In this document: piece after piece, positions 42,938-52,311 of the stretch
How the letters are laid out: each line of letters begins with the position of its first letter
Numbering within the stretch: the first letter of the stretch is position 1
Assembly: GCF_014851685.1 (NCBI RefSeq)
Contig: NZ_JACVAC010000001.1
Location: 620,001 to 684,000, forward strand
DNA length: 64,000 nt
Source: Pseudomonas sp. PDM05
GTDB taxonomy: Bacteria > Pseudomonadota > Gammaproteobacteria > Pseudomonadales > Pseudomonadaceae
Reading direction: 5' to 3'
Program-made: the position numbers and the translations under genes
Notes under the pieces: model-generated
What the model was told of the DNA's origin: nothing
The model's input: only the letters and a program-made list of their open reading frames with translations
Databases searched by the model: none

Positions 42938-43216
42938 ATGAGCCTGATCCAAGATAAATTCGCTTCAGTATTCTCCAACTACGACGTCACCACTCAGCCA
43001 CGTCCCGACGGCGGCATCCTGTTGACCCTACGCAACAGCGAAGGCAAGCAGGTCAAGCGCTCGATCTCTTACCAGCAATTGCACACCGCCGACCAACTGA
43101 CGTGGGTGATCAGCGCGATTCGCCGCGACCTGGCCGAACAAGCCAGCGATCTGCCGCAGATTTCCATGCTGCAAAGCCAGAACCGCTTTGCCTTGCCGAC
43201 CTATCACTCAGCCTGA
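42938..43216 (+). CDS. DUF3509 protein
   Basis: A 92-residue protein matching the small DUF3509 family found mainly in pseudomonads (SLIQDKFASVFSNYDV, DGGILLTLRNSEGKQVKRSI). Soluble, function unknown. The start ATG 42938 has AGCTGATAGAC before it. A strong terminator follows 16 bases after the stop. Confidence 0.82.
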   Translation: MSLIQDKFASVFSNYDVTTQPRPDGGILLTLRNSEGKQVKRSISYQQLHTADQLTWVISAIRRDLAEQASDLPQISMLQSQNRFALPTYHSA

Positions 43217-43230
43217 GTGACAGGTACAAA

Positions 43231-43268
43231 AAGGCCGCGACGCCCCCAGGTGTCGCGGCCTTTTTTTT
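43231..43268 (+). terminator. Terminator after the DUF3509 gene
   Basis: The stem GGCCGCGAC/GTCGCGGCC (43233-43241, 43252-43260) is followed by an eight-T run. The stem also faces the end of the convergent LuxR-type gene, with an A-run on the other side. Confidence 0.9.
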
Positions 43269-43272
43269 CGGT

Positions 43273-43536
43273 TCAGCACAGCCCTTGGCGTGCCGCTGCA
43301 TTCAGCGCCTGTACGCGGTTGTTGACGTCCAGCTTGCCGTAGATATTGCGCAGGTGGAACTTGACCGTGGCTTGAGAGGTGCTGCGAATCTGGCTGATCT
43401 CCCAGACGGTCTTGCCCTCCGAAGCCCATCGCAGGATGACCCGCTCCGTGGGCGTCAAGGGCTTGCCGGACAAGTTCAGACGTCTTCTCACAGCGGTGGG
43501 CACGGAATACGGCAACGATTCCTCGGGGACGCTCAT
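43273..43536 (-). CDS. Solo LuxR-type HTH protein
   Basis: An 87-residue protein that consists of little more than a LuxR/GerE-type HTH (LTPTERVILRWASEGKTVWE, VKFHLRNIYGKLDVNNRVQA). It has no receiver, autoinducer or ATPase domain. It should bind DNA but has no recognisable input. The ribosome site is AAGGAGAGCACCCC. It stands alone between the acireductone-dioxygenase-like gene and the DUF3509 gene. Confidence 0.88.
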   Translation of the reverse strand: MSVPEESLPYSVPTAVRRRLNLSGKPLTPTERVILRWASEGKTVWEISQIRSTSQATVKFHLRNIYGKLDVNNRVQALNAAARQGLC

Positions 43537-43746
43537 GGGGTGCTCTCCTTTTTATTAGCTGATGCTCCATCACCCTTCGGATTGCTCCTATTGACAGGCG
43601 ATATAAACATTGAGGCCGGAGAGCGTTACATAACGAATAGTATTAGTGCGTAGGGTCAACAATAAACATCCGAACCCTACAACTAAATAAGGCACTTCCC
43701 ACAGAAACTTCCACCTTGCCAGGGTTGAACATTCAAGGATTAGTGC

Positions 43747-44277
43747 TTAGTCATCCAAACCGGGAAACCGTCGGGCAATGTCATCGCCGCTGAACTCGGG
43801 GACCCGGACGGTCGTTGCATTGAACAAACGCAGTGCCACTACGTGCGGGTTCTCCCCCATGTCAAACCAATGTGGCAATCCGGCCGGGACGACCAGCAGG
43901 TCGTTTTTCTCACAACGCACGGCGTACACGTAGTCGCCAATGTGCAGGCTAAACAAGCCTTGGCCGGCGAGGAAAAAACACGCGGCGTCTTCACTGTAAC
44001 GATGCTCATCGAGGAACTGCGCACGCAGCTGCGCCTTTTGCGGATGATCGCCGCTGACACTGAACACTTGTGCGCCGGCATAACCCGAAGCGTCGATCTG
44101 CGCCTGGTACGCCGCGATCATTTGCGCGTCGCTGGCGCCCTTTTCGATAGGGCTCGGCTGCCAACGCTCGAAACGTACGCCATGCTCGGCCAACGTCGCC
44201 GCGATGTCATCGAGGTGGGTCAGGACTTTGTTCGGGGTATCCGGCGAAGCAACGTGGTAGACGGCGACATAACTCAT
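43747..44277 (-). CDS. Acireductone-dioxygenase-like cupin lacking two metal ligands
   Basis: A 176-residue cupin that follows acireductone dioxygenase (MtnD) along its length: PNKVLTHLDDIAATLAEHGV, FFLAGQGLFSLHI, CEKNDLLVVPAGLPHWFDMG, FSGDDIARRFP. MtnD binds Ni or Fe with His-X-His-X3-Glu and a distal His. Here the site reads H92-R-Y94-S-E-D-A98, so the second His is Tyr and the Glu is Ala; H136 remains. It should not work as a normal dioxygenase. Neighbouring mtnB and mtnC, which usually accompany mtnD, are absent. It overlaps the MFS gene by four bases. Confidence 0.75.
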   Translation of the reverse strand: MSYVAVYHVASPDTPNKVLTHLDDIAATLAEHGVRFERWQPSPIEKGASDAQMIAAYQAQIDASGYAGAQVFSVSGDHPQKAQLRAQFLDEHRYSEDAACFFLAGQGLFSLHIGDYVYAVRCEKNDLLVVPAGLPHWFDMGENPHVVALRLFNATTVRVPEFSGDDIARRFPGLDD

Positions 44278-45431
44278 TGCACGGTTCCTTTGTTGGGCTC
44301 TTGCAATCGAAGGCCAATGATAATGGCGGCGGCCAGCGCCGCGATGCTGGCAATACTAAAGGTCAGGGTCGGCCCCAACAGGTTCCAGCTGTAGCCGGAG
44401 TACAACGCGCCCAGCGCGCCGCCGGTGCCAGCCAGTGCGGCGTACAGCGCCTGGCCCTGGCCTTGTTGTTTGGCGCCGAAGCTGCGTTGCACAAAGGCAA
44501 TCGCCGCCGCATGAAAGCTGCCGAAGGTGGCGGCATGCATCACCTGCGCCAGCAACAGCACCCAGAAAAATTCGGCAAACGTGCCCAGGAGCAACCAGCG
44601 CAGCGCCGCCAACAAAAAGCTCGCCAGCAGCACCCGACGGATGGAAAAGCGCATGAGGATGCGGCTCATGCCCAGGAACATCAGCACCTCAGCCACTACG
44701 CCCAACGCCCACAGCAGGCCGATCACACCACGGGCGTAGCCCAAATGTTCAAGGTGCAGCGTAAGAAAGGTGTAGTACGGGCCATGGCTCATTTGCATCA
44801 GCGCCACGCAGGCATAAAACGCCAGCACGCCGGGGCTGCGCAATTGCTTGAGAAAACCATCGCCAGCCAAGCGGTTGCCGTGGCTGGCGGGTTGCGCGTT
44901 CGGCACCCACAGGCTGGCGCCGATGATGCCGACCATGATCACCACGACCACCACCGGGTAAATGTCCAGGCTCAGCCAGTCGAACAGGCGCCCCATGATG
45001 ACCACGGTGAGGATAAAGCCGATGGAACCCCACAGGCGGATCTGGCTGTAGCGCGCGGTCTGTTGTTGCAGGTGGGCCAGGGTGATCACTTCAAACTGCG
45101 GCAGCACCGCATGCCAGAAGAAGGCGTGCAGAGCCATAACCAGGGCCAGCCAGGCGTAGGTCTTGCTGACGAAGATCAGCGAAAAACTGATAAGGGTGCA
45201 CACCGCGCCGAACCGCACGATGGCCAGGCGCCGCCCGGTGTAGTCGCCGAGCCAGCCCCACAGGTTGGGCGCCACGCAGCGCATCAACATGGGGATGGCC
45301 ACCAGCTCGCCGATGCGCGCGCTGGTGAATCCCAGGTGGTCGAAGTACAGGGCCAGGAAGGGCGCGGTCGCCCCCAGCAGGGCGAAATAGAACAGGTAGA
45401 AGCTGGAGAGGCGCCAGTAGGGGAGCGTCAT
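44274..45431 (-). CDS. MFS transporter (phenylpropionate-permease-like group)
   Basis: A 385-residue inner-membrane protein with about twelve helices and the MFS intracellular-loop motif GWLGDYTGRRLAI. It resembles the MFS_1_like/HcaT group. The start at ATG 45431 (MTLPYWRLSSFYLFYF) is chosen because upstream codons read through a small hairpin into aroC and have no membrane character. The ATGA overlap with the following gene implies one operon with aroC. Substrate unknown. Confidence 0.85.
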   Translation of the reverse strand: MTLPYWRLSSFYLFYFALLGATAPFLALYFDHLGFTSARIGELVAIPMLMRCVAPNLWGWLGDYTGRRLAIVRFGAVCTLISFSLIFVSKTYAWLALVMALHAFFWHAVLPQFEVITLAHLQQQTARYSQIRLWGSIGFILTVVIMGRLFDWLSLDIYPVVVVVIMVGIIGASLWVPNAQPASHGNRLAGDGFLKQLRSPGVLAFYACVALMQMSHGPYYTFLTLHLEHLGYARGVIGLLWALGVVAEVLMFLGMSRILMRFSIRRVLLASFLLAALRWLLLGTFAEFFWVLLLAQVMHAATFGSFHAAAIAFVQRSFGAKQQGQGQALYAALAGTGGALGALYSGYSWNLLGPTLTFSIASIAALAAAIIIGLRLQEPNKGTVQ

Positions 45432-45445
45432 GTCTGTTGGGGTTG

Positions 45446-45462
45446 GGGCTGCTTCGCAGCCC
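45446..45462. repeat. Short hairpin between aroC and the MFS gene
   Basis: GGGCTGCTTCGCAGCCC makes a 6-bp stem with a TTCG-type loop. It may modulate read-through from aroC into the MFS gene. It resembles the dispersed GGCTGCTTCGCAGCC palindrome common in pseudomonads. Confidence 0.65.
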
Positions 45463-45495
45463 ACAGAGAGCAAGCTCCCTCGCCGCAACAGGCTG

Positions 45496-46587
45496 TCACA
45501 GTTGGCCCAGCACCGGGGTGTCGACGCGGACGTCGGCGTTTTGCCCACGATTGCGCAGCAGGTGGTCCATCAGCACGATGGCCATCATGGCTTCGGCAAT
45601 CGGCGTGGCACGGATGCCGACGCACGGGTCATGACGCCCCTTGGTGATCACGTCCACCGGGTTGCCGTGCACGTCAATGGAACGGCCCGGCGTGGTGATG
45701 CTCGACGTGGCCTTCAGCGCCAGGTGCGCCACGATCGGCTGGCCGGACGAAATGCCACCGAGGATGCCGCCGGCATTGTTGCTGAGGAAACCTTGCGGGG
45801 TCAGCTCGTCACGGTGCTCGGTGCCGCGCTGGGACACGCAGGCAAAGCCGGCGCCGATTTCCACGCCTTTCACGGCGTTGATGCTCATCAGCGCATGGGC
45901 CAGTTCGGCGTCGAGGCGGTCGAAGATCGGCTCGCCCAGGCCCGGTTTCACGCCCTCGGCAACCACGGTGATCTTGGCGCCGACCGAATCCTGGTCGCGG
46001 CGCAACTGGTCCATGTAGGCTTCCAGTTCCGGCACCTTGTCCGGGTCGGGGCTGAAGAAGGCGTTGTCTTCGACGCTGTCCCAGGTCTTGAACGGGATCT
46101 CGATCGGGCCCAGCTGGCTCATGTAGCCACGGATCACGATGCCTTGGGTGGCCAGGTATTTCTTGGCAATGGCACCCGCGGCCACGCGCATCGCGGTTTC
46201 GCGCGCCGAGCTGCGGCCGCCGCCACGGTAGTCGCGCTCGCCGTATTTGTGGTGGTAGGTGTAGTCGGCGTGGGCCGGGCGGAACAGGTCCTTGATCGCC
46301 GAGTAGTCCTTGGACTTCTGGTCGGTGTTGCGGATCAACAGGCCGATGGCGCACCCGGTGGTACGGCCTTCGAACACGCCGGAGAGGATCTCGACTTCGT
46401 CCGGCTCCTGGCGCTGGGTGGTGTGGCGGCTGGTGCCGGGCTTGCGGCGGTCGAGGTCACGCTGCAGGTCTTCCAGGGACAGCTCGAGGCCGGGCGGGCA
46501 GCCGTCGACAATGGCGACCAACGCCGGGCCATGGCTTTCGCCCGCGGTGGTGACAGTGAACAGCTTGCCGAAGGTATTGCCGGACAT
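45496..46587 (-). CDS. aroC: Chorismate synthase
   Basis: A 363-residue FMN-dependent enzyme making chorismate from EPSP, last step of the shikimate pathway. Motifs: [19 protein letters not shown] (residues 16-34), [28 protein letters not shown] and the C-terminal [18 protein letters not shown] RHDPC. Length and sequence are normal. It is first in the aroC-MFS-cupin transcript, as the aroC/MFS pair is in other pseudomonads I recall. Confidence 0.97.
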   Translation of the reverse strand: MSGNTFGKLFTVTTAGESHGPALVAIVDGCPPGLELSLEDLQRDLDRRKPGTSRHTTQRQEPDEVEILSGVFEGRTTGCAIGLLIRNTDQKSKDYSAIKDLFRPAHADYTYHHKYGERDYRGGGRSSARETAMRVAAGAIAKKYLATQGIVIRGYMSQLGPIEIPFKTWDSVEDNAFFSPDPDKVPELEAYMDQLRRDQDSVGAKITVVAEGVKPGLGEPIFDRLDAELAHALMSINAVKGVEIGAGFACVSQRGTEHRDELTPQGFLSNNAGGILGGISSGQPIVAHLALKATSSITTPGRSIDVHGNPVDVITKGRHDPCVGIRATPIAEAMMAIVLMDHLLRNRGQNADVRVDTPVLGQL

Positions 46588-46730
46588 GCAGGGCGCTCCG
46601 TGAAATCAGTTGTAATCACTCAGGGGTGATAACCAAGCGCGCCAGTATACGCGGGCCAACCGACTAGTTCATCCTCGAAACCTTCCGGGTAGACATTGGT
46701 CGAACCGGCACCTCCTACGATGATGGCGCG

Positions 46731-47693
46731 ATGATGCTTCGAGTTTTACTGCTGACCCTCACCCTGTTTACCGCCGTGGCCCACGCCGCCTCCCCCGTGG
46801 TGCTGCAACGGCCGATCAGCCTGGACACCGGCAGCGGCGAGCTGTTTGGTTCATTGCTGCTGCCCCAATCCGACAAACCGGTGCCAGTGGTGCTGATCAT
46901 CGCCGGTTCCGGCCCCACCGACCGCAATGGCAACAGCGCCGACGGCGCCCGCAACGACAGCCTCAAGCGCCTGGCCTGGGTACTGGCGCGGCATAACATC
47001 GCCAGCGTGCGCTACGACAAGCGCGGCGTCGCCGCCAGCCTGGCCGCCACCCCCGACGAACGCAACCTGACCCTCGACGCCTACGTGGCCGACGCCGTGG
47101 CCTGGGGCAAGCGGCTCAAGGCCGACCCGCGCATGGGTCCGCTGGTCGTGCTGGGGCATAGCGAAGGTGCATTGGTCGCGGCCCTCGCCGCGCCGCAGCT
47201 GGAACCGGCGGGAGTGATTTCGTTGTCCGGCAGTGCAAGGCCAGTCGATCAGGTGATCCGCCAACAGTTGGCCGATCACCTGCCCCCTGCCCTGCTGCTA
47301 CGCAGCAATCAAATCCTCGACCACCTCAAGGCCGGCCAGGTGGATGCGGACGTACCGGACCCGTTGCAAGGTATTTTCCGACCGAGTGTGCAACCGTATC
47401 TGATCAGCCTGTTCCGCGCCGACCCATCGGCCGCCTTTGCCAGACTGGATATGCCGGCGCTGATCATCCAGGGCACCAACGACATCCAGGTAGGCGTGGC
47501 GGATGCCCGGCAACTGAAGCAGGCCAAGCCCGACGCGCAGCTCGTGCTGATTGAGGGCATGAACCACGTGATGCGCATCGTGCCCAACGACGTGAAGCAG
47601 CAATTGGCCTCCTACAACAACCCGCAATTACCCCTCGCCGCCGAGCTGGGCAACCGCGTGGTGCGCTTTATCGCCGGACTTCAGCCCCGTTAA
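46731..47693 (+). CDS. Alpha/beta hydrolase with signal peptide
   Basis: A 320-residue exported hydrolase. The signal peptide ends at VAHAASP (near residue 20). The nucleophile elbow is GHSEGA, with a GSGPTDRNG oxyanion region and catalytic His in EGMNHVM. The acid is likely the Asp in GTNDIQV. Substrate unknown. It is divergent from aroC. ATG 46731 or 46734 may be used. Confidence 0.88.
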   Translation: MMLRVLLLTLTLFTAVAHAASPVVLQRPISLDTGSGELFGSLLLPQSDKPVPVVLIIAGSGPTDRNGNSADGARNDSLKRLAWVLARHNIASVRYDKRGVAASLAATPDERNLTLDAYVADAVAWGKRLKADPRMGPLVVLGHSEGALVAALAAPQLEPAGVISLSGSARPVDQVIRQQLADHLPPALLLRSNQILDHLKAGQVDADVPDPLQGIFRPSVQPYLISLFRADPSAAFARLDMPALIIQGTNDIQVGVADARQLKQAKPDAQLVLIEGMNHVMRIVPNDVKQQLASYNNPQLPLAAELGNRVVRFIAGLQPR

Positions 47694-47791
47694 GCGACAA
47701 TTTGCCTCCAGTCCTGCAGAACGCGGCCGATAAGCGGGTGTCGACCGCAAAAAGACTGTCGACTAGCAGGGCTTGGACAGGATCGCGCCGC

Positions 47792-48598
47792 ATGACAACC
47801 ACAGAAGCAACACCGGAACCCACCGCCGACACCAAGGCTGAAAACACCGAGGCCGTCGACGCGGCGCCCCTGCCGTGGGCGGATGTTCAGGCCGAGCATT
47901 TCAAGATGCTGCGCCTCGCGCCCCTGGCCACCGACCGTGCCACCGGCGTGCGGCCGCTGCGTTTCGTGCAGTTTGGCTATGCCGAGCGCAATGACGCGCA
48001 CCACAGCCTGTTGCGCATGGTCATCCAGTTGCCGGGGCAACGGGTGCGCCGCGAGCAGAATCACCTGGATGTGTGGGTTGATCACGATAAACACCGCGTG
48101 CACTTCGGCCCGGGCAACAGCCTCGAAATCGAACCGCCCAACCGCGGCCTGGGGCGCTTCCTGGTGGCCCAAGGGGCGGCGTGGGCGAAGAAACGATGGG
48201 CCAGCTACCGCATCGACGGCGTTGACCTGTCCAACAAGGACGCGCTGAACGAAGCCACGCGCCTGCGTCGCGACCACTTCCTGCGGGTCCACGGTTTTGA
48301 TGTGGCCTACGCCGATGTGCAGCACCTCAAGGGCAACGTGCAGCCGGGCAAGGTCGGCGATGTGCTGGAGAGCTGGAACACCGAGAAGGTGCAGTTCGTC
48401 GAGATCCTTGAAGCGGCGCAGATGCTGCAACAGGCCGAGCAGAACCTGGCGGAGCAGGAAATCAAGCTGCGCAAGGAAGAGGAAAAGGTCACCAAGTTCA
48501 AGCGCGAAGACAGCGGGCTGCGCTTTACCATTACCTGCCTGGTGGCGTTTACCGTGTTCCAGGCGGGGCTGCTGATCTGGATTGCCACGCACCGCTGA
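47792..48598 (+). CDS. Hypothetical C-terminal membrane-anchored protein
   Basis: A 268-residue protein with an acidic N-terminal region, a basic middle (VRREQNHLDVWVDHDKHRV), a coiled-coil-like acidic helix (AAQMLQQAEQNLAEQEIKLR) and one C-terminal membrane helix (TCLVAFTVFQAGLLIWIAT). It is likely tail-anchored with the bulk cytoplasmic. I cannot name the family. A REP cluster lies beyond it. Confidence 0.7.
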   Translation: MTTTEATPEPTADTKAENTEAVDAAPLPWADVQAEHFKMLRLAPLATDRATGVRPLRFVQFGYAERNDAHHSLLRMVIQLPGQRVRREQNHLDVWVDHDKHRVHFGPGNSLEIEPPNRGLGRFLVAQGAAWAKKRWASYRIDGVDLSNKDALNEATRLRRDHFLRVHGFDVAYADVQHLKGNVQPGKVGDVLESWNTEKVQFVEILEAAQMLQQAEQNLAEQEIKLRKEEEKVTKFKREDSGLRFTITCLVAFTVFQAGLLIWIATHR

Positions 48599-48622
48599 CA
48601 GCGGGGTGAAATGCAATCAACC

Positions 48623-48728
48623 TGTGGAAACGGGCTTGTGTGGGAGCGGGCTTGCTCGCGAAAGCCGTAGATCAGCCAATACATCCGATGACTGGTCCAC
48701 CGCATTCGCGAGCAAGCCCGCTCCCACA
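48623..48728. repeat. REP pair with an extra partial REP
   Basis: A partial copy (TGTGGAAACGGGCTTG) immediately precedes a full inverted pair (TGTGGGAGCGGGCTTGCTCG and complement). It sits in the convergent gap between the 47792 gene and prmB. Confidence 0.92.
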
Positions 48729-48757
48729 CTGACCCTGTTCCTACAGGGATAGACGGG

Positions 48758-49666
48758 TCAGACCCTGGCGGCAAACACCGCCTGATGCTGGCGGCACTGC
48801 TCCGCCGTCAACATGAACACCCCGTGCCCACCGCGCTGGAAGTCCAGCCAGGCAAAGTCGACTTCCGGGTACAACGCCTCGACATGCACCTGGCTATTGC
48901 CCACTTCAACGATCAACAGGCCCTTCTCGGTCAGATGATCCGCCGCCTCGGCCAGCATGCGCCGCACCAGGTTCAAACCATCGTCACCGCAGGCCAGGCC
49001 CAACTCAGGCTCGTGCTGGTATTCGTCGGGCATGTCGGCGAAGTCTTCAGCGTCCACATACGGCGGGTTCGACACGATCAGATCAAAGCGCTGGCCCGGC
49101 AGGCCGTCGAAACCGTCACCCTGCACGGTGTAGACGCGCTCATCGACGCCATGGCGCTCGATATTCTGGTTGGCCACTTCCAGCGCTTCGAAGGACAGGT
49201 CAGCCAGTACCACTTCGGCGTCCTGGAACTCGTAAGCACAGGCGATACCGATGCAACCGGACCCCGTGCACAGGTCGAGAATGCGTGCCGGCGCCTGGGC
49301 CAGCCAGGGTTCGAAACGGTTTTCGATCAGCTCGCCAATGGGTGAGCGCGGGATCAGCACGCGCTCATCGACGATAAACGACATGCCGCAGAACCACGCC
49401 TCCTTCAACAGGTAGGCGGTAGGAACACGCTCGTGGATACGGCGATGCAGCAAGCGCTGCACATGGGAGACTTCCTCTTCTTCGAGATTGCAGTCCAGGT
49501 AGCTGTCGGCAATTTCCCACGGCAAATTCAAGGCACCAAGCACCAATTGGCGGGCTTCGTCCCAGGCATTGTCGGTGCCATGGCCAAAAAACAGGTCTTC
49601 CCCATGGAAACGGCTGACAGCCCAACGGATGTGGTCGCGCAAGGTGCGCAGGCGGGAAGTGATCAC
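48758..49666 (-). CDS. prmB: 50S ribosomal protein L3 glutamine methyltransferase
   Basis: A 302-residue SAM methyltransferase that methylates a glutamine of ribosomal protein L3. Motifs: SAM-binding [14 protein letters not shown] and catalytic NPPY ([13 protein letters not shown]), with the N-terminal helical domain ([15 protein letters not shown]). The start is GTG 49666, with AGGAG nine bases upstream and the expected N-terminus; the longer frame to 49765 lacks support. Confidence 0.94.
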   Translation of the reverse strand: MITSRLRTLRDHIRWAVSRFHGEDLFFGHGTDNAWDEARQLVLGALNLPWEIADSYLDCNLEEEEVSHVQRLLHRRIHERVPTAYLLKEAWFCGMSFIVDERVLIPRSPIGELIENRFEPWLAQAPARILDLCTGSGCIGIACAYEFQDAEVVLADLSFEALEVANQNIERHGVDERVYTVQGDGFDGLPGQRFDLIVSNPPYVDAEDFADMPDEYQHEPELGLACGDDGLNLVRRMLAEAADHLTEKGLLIVEVGNSQVHVEALYPEVDFAWLDFQRGGHGVFMLTAEQCRQHQAVFAARV

Positions 49667-49905
49667 GGGGGCAGACTCCTGGAAAAAACGACTGGCGATT
49701 CTAGCAGCCTTCGCCTGTACCGACGATGTACGAAACGCCGCCGCCATCCGTCGGATTTCATCCAAATTGCCATCATTGCGTTAAACAAGCCCACCTCTTG
49801 ACATCGCTGCACGTCAACAACGGCGTACCTTACGATGGTAGCGATTCACAGAACCGCTCAGCCAGTGGACAATGTCGCAAAAGCCCCCCTCACAGGAGCC
49901 CCAGA

Positions 49906-50496
49906 ATGTCCGTTCCAAAGACGATGTTTCAACTCAGCGGTCGCGGTTACGCAGCAGCCAATCTCAACCATGCGACCCTCGTGATCATCGACGCCCAGAA
50001 GGAATACCTCAGCGGCCCGCTCGCCCTCTCGGGCATGGACGCCGCGGTCGACAACATCAAGCAACTGGTTGCAGCGGCGCGCCACGCCGGGCGCCCGATT
50101 GTGCATGTGCGTCACCTGGGCACCGTCGGCGGCCTGTTCGACCCTCAGGGCGAGCGCGGCGAGTTCATTCCTGGCCTTGAGCCAGTGGGCGACGAAACCA
50201 TCATCGGCAAGCTGCTACCCAGCGCCTTCCACGGCACCGGCCTGGAAAAACACCTGCAAGACCTGGGGTCCCTGGACTTGATCGTGGCCGGTTTCATGAG
50301 CCACTCCAGCGTCAGCACCACCGTGCGCGCCGCCAAGAACCTGGGCTTTCGCTGCACCCTGGTGGAAGATGCCTGCGCCACCCGCGACCTGCCCTACAAA
50401 GGTGGCATCCTGAGCGCCGAACACGTGCAGCAAACCGAAATGGCCATCATGGCCGACAACTTCGCCACCCTCGCGTTGACCAAAGATCTGATCTGA
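49906..50496 (+). CDS. Isochorismatase-fold protein with Ser at the catalytic Cys position
   Basis: A 196-residue cysteine-hydrolase-fold protein. Asp29 (LVIIDAQKEY) and Lys102 (IGKLLPSAF) of the Asp-Lys-Cys triad are visible, but the nucleophile position reads GFMSHSSVSTTVRAA with Ser135 where Cys is expected. Isochorismatases that lack the Cys exist, so an unusual chemistry is possible. The cis-peptide before it is also kept. ATG 49906 has CAGGAG upstream. Confidence 0.8.
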   Translation: MSVPKTMFQLSGRGYAAANLNHATLVIIDAQKEYLSGPLALSGMDAAVDNIKQLVAAARHAGRPIVHVRHLGTVGGLFDPQGERGEFIPGLEPVGDETIIGKLLPSAFHGTGLEKHLQDLGSLDLIVAGFMSHSSVSTTVRAAKNLGFRCTLVEDACATRDLPYKGGILSAEHVQQTEMAIMADNFATLALTKDLI

Positions 50497-50632
50497 TCGT
50501 CCTGCCGGTGAGCGGTGTGTTTATGGCCCCGCTCATCCACAAAGCCTTCTCATTTGGCGCATTTAGCCCTCCCCCCGGAACAACCTGTGTATTGTCCGGT
50601 CGAAGGGCCGATACCCTGGAGGAAAGGTCGGA

Positions 50633-50953
50633 ATGAAGATATCCGATGGTTTTGATGCTCGTCGCTTGCGCCCCAAGGGCCCGAGCAACTGGCGTCTGCG
50701 CCTGGTGGCGGGCTTTGCTGCGCTGCTGGCGATCGTAGGTCTGTTGTTGGCCGGTGCTGGTGGCGCCGGTTTATTTGGCCACTCACCGGCCCTTGGCGAA
50801 CTGAATGCCAGCCCCGGCGGCTCGGCAATTCTGCTGGGGACCGGGCTGCTGGTACTGTGGTTGGGAGTGTGGTTGTGGCGACGCAGCCGTCGGAAAATGC
50901 GTCAACCGTTGTCGCTGAACATCTCCGCACACCTGATGAAAAAGCACGACTGA
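50633..50953 (+). CDS. Small two-helix membrane protein
   Basis: A 106-residue protein with two hydrophobic helices (LVAGFAALLAIVGLLLAGAG and ILLGTGLLVLWLGVWLW), basic ends and a glycine-rich loop. The ribosome site is GGAGGAAAGGTCGG. Unknown function. It precedes the Smr gene with a 75-base gap. Confidence 0.7.
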   Translation: MKISDGFDARRLRPKGPSNWRLRLVAGFAALLAIVGLLLAGAGGAGLFGHSPALGELNASPGGSAILLGTGLLVLWLGVWLWRRSRRKMRQPLSLNISAHLMKKHD

Positions 50954-51028
50954 TGGCGCTTGGATAGCGTTTCCTGCGCCCTGGCCGCCGCGATTTAGGT
51001 AAACTGCCCGCCCTTCGCGGAGGCTGAC

Positions 51029-51586
51029 ATGCAAGACGACGATTTTTCCCTGTTCAAAAACGAGCTGCGCGGCGTCAAGCCGATCAAGCACGACCGTGCC
51101 GACACCGGCAAACCCAAGGCCGACCGCGCGCAGATCGCCAAGCTGCGCCAGGCCGCGACCGTGCGCACCGATGCCACCACCGTGGATGGCCTGTCGGACC
51201 AGTTCGTGATCGATGTCGGCCCCGAAGACGAACTGATGTGGGCCCGCGACGGCGTGCAGGAAAGCCAGATGCGCAAGCTCAAGGTCGGGCAGATCCCCTT
51301 CGAAGGCAGCCTCGACCTGCACGGCATGACCGTGGAGAAAGCCCGCGAAACCCTCTGGGCCTTCCTCGCCGAAGCGACCAAATTCGAAATCCGCTGCGTG
51401 CGCGTCACCCACGGCAAGGCCGTGCGGCTCGATGGCAAGCGCCCGATGATCAAAAGCCACGTCAACACCTGGCTGCGCCAGCATGCCCAAGTGCTCGGCT
51501 TCACCTCATGCCAGGCCCGCCACGGTGGGGCCGGTGCGGTGTATGTGATGCTCAAGCGCACCATGATGGAAGGGCGTGACGAGTAA
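51029..51586 (+). CDS. Smr-domain protein
   Basis: A 185-residue protein with an N-terminal charged region and a C-terminal Smr (MutS2-type) domain from about residue 90: DLHGMTVEKARETL, VTHGKAV and a conserved Gly-rich end (RHGGAGAVYVML). Smr domains are nickases or ribosome-associated nucleases. Gram-negative stand-alone Smr proteins are of uncertain function. Confidence 0.9.
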   Translation: MQDDDFSLFKNELRGVKPIKHDRADTGKPKADRAQIAKLRQAATVRTDATTVDGLSDQFVIDVGPEDELMWARDGVQESQMRKLKVGQIPFEGSLDLHGMTVEKARETLWAFLAEATKFEIRCVRVTHGKAVRLDGKRPMIKSHVNTWLRQHAQVLGFTSCQARHGGAGAVYVMLKRTMMEGRDE

Positions 51587-51664
51587 CCGGTGCCATCGTC
51601 AGGCTTGCAGCGTTGTGTCCGCCACCGTAACCTTGCGCTTTGCAAAAATCCCACAGGTAGTTTC

Positions 51665-52210
51665 ATGTCCCTGGAACAGAATTACACCGCGATCCTCGGC
51701 CAACTCGGCGAGGACGTTTCCCGCGAGGGCCTGCTCGACACGCCAAAGCGTGCCGCCAAGGCGATGCAGTACCTCTGCCGCGGTTATGAGCAGACCCTGG
51801 AAGAAGTCACCAACGGTGCCTTGTTCAGCTCTGACAACAGCGAAATGGTGCTGGTCAAGGACATCGAGTTGTACTCGTTGTGCGAACACCACCTGCTGCC
51901 GTTCATCGGCAAGGCCCACGTCGCGTATATCCCGAGCGGCAAAGTGCTGGGCCTGTCGAAGGTCGCGCGGATTGTCGACATGTACGCGCGCCGCCTGCAG
52001 ATCCAGGAAAACCTCAGCCGCCAGATCGCCGATGCGGTGATGCAAGTCACCGGCGCCCTGGGCGTGGCCGTGGTGATCGAGGCCAAGCACATGTGCATGA
52101 TGATGCGCGGTGTGGAGAAACAGAATTCGTCGATGATCACTTCGGTGATGCTGGGTGAGTTCCGCGAAAACGCGGCGACCCGCAGCGAATTCCTCAGCCT
52201 GATCAAGTAA
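51665..52210 (+). CDS. folE: GTP cyclohydrolase I
   Basis: A 181-residue enzyme that makes 7,8-dihydroneopterin triphosphate for folate. Zinc ligands are in [10 protein letters not shown] (Cys, His, His) and CMMMRG; QIADAV-type [12 protein letters not shown] and catalytic His in EAKHMCM are present. ATG 51665 is chosen by the conserved start [11 protein letters not shown] terminator follows. Confidence 0.95.
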   Translation: MSLEQNYTAILGQLGEDVSREGLLDTPKRAAKAMQYLCRGYEQTLEEVTNGALFSSDNSEMVLVKDIELYSLCEHHLLPFIGKAHVAYIPSGKVLGLSKVARIVDMYARRLQIQENLSRQIADAVMQVTGALGVAVVIEAKHMCMMMRGVEKQNSSMITSVMLGEFRENAATRSEFLSLIK

Positions 52211-52227
52211 ACGGCTGGGTAGGAAAA

Positions 52228-52256
52228 AACCGGCGTTCATCGTCGGTTTTTTTTCG
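52228..52256 (+). terminator. Terminator after folE
   Basis: AAACCGGCG/CGTCGGTTT forms a stem with one G-T pair around TTCAT, followed by a long T run. Confidence 0.85.
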
Positions 52257-52311
52257 CCTGCAGAAATCAGGTAAGCTGCGGCCCCTTCTTCATGGGCAAG
52301 AGGTTTCAGCC

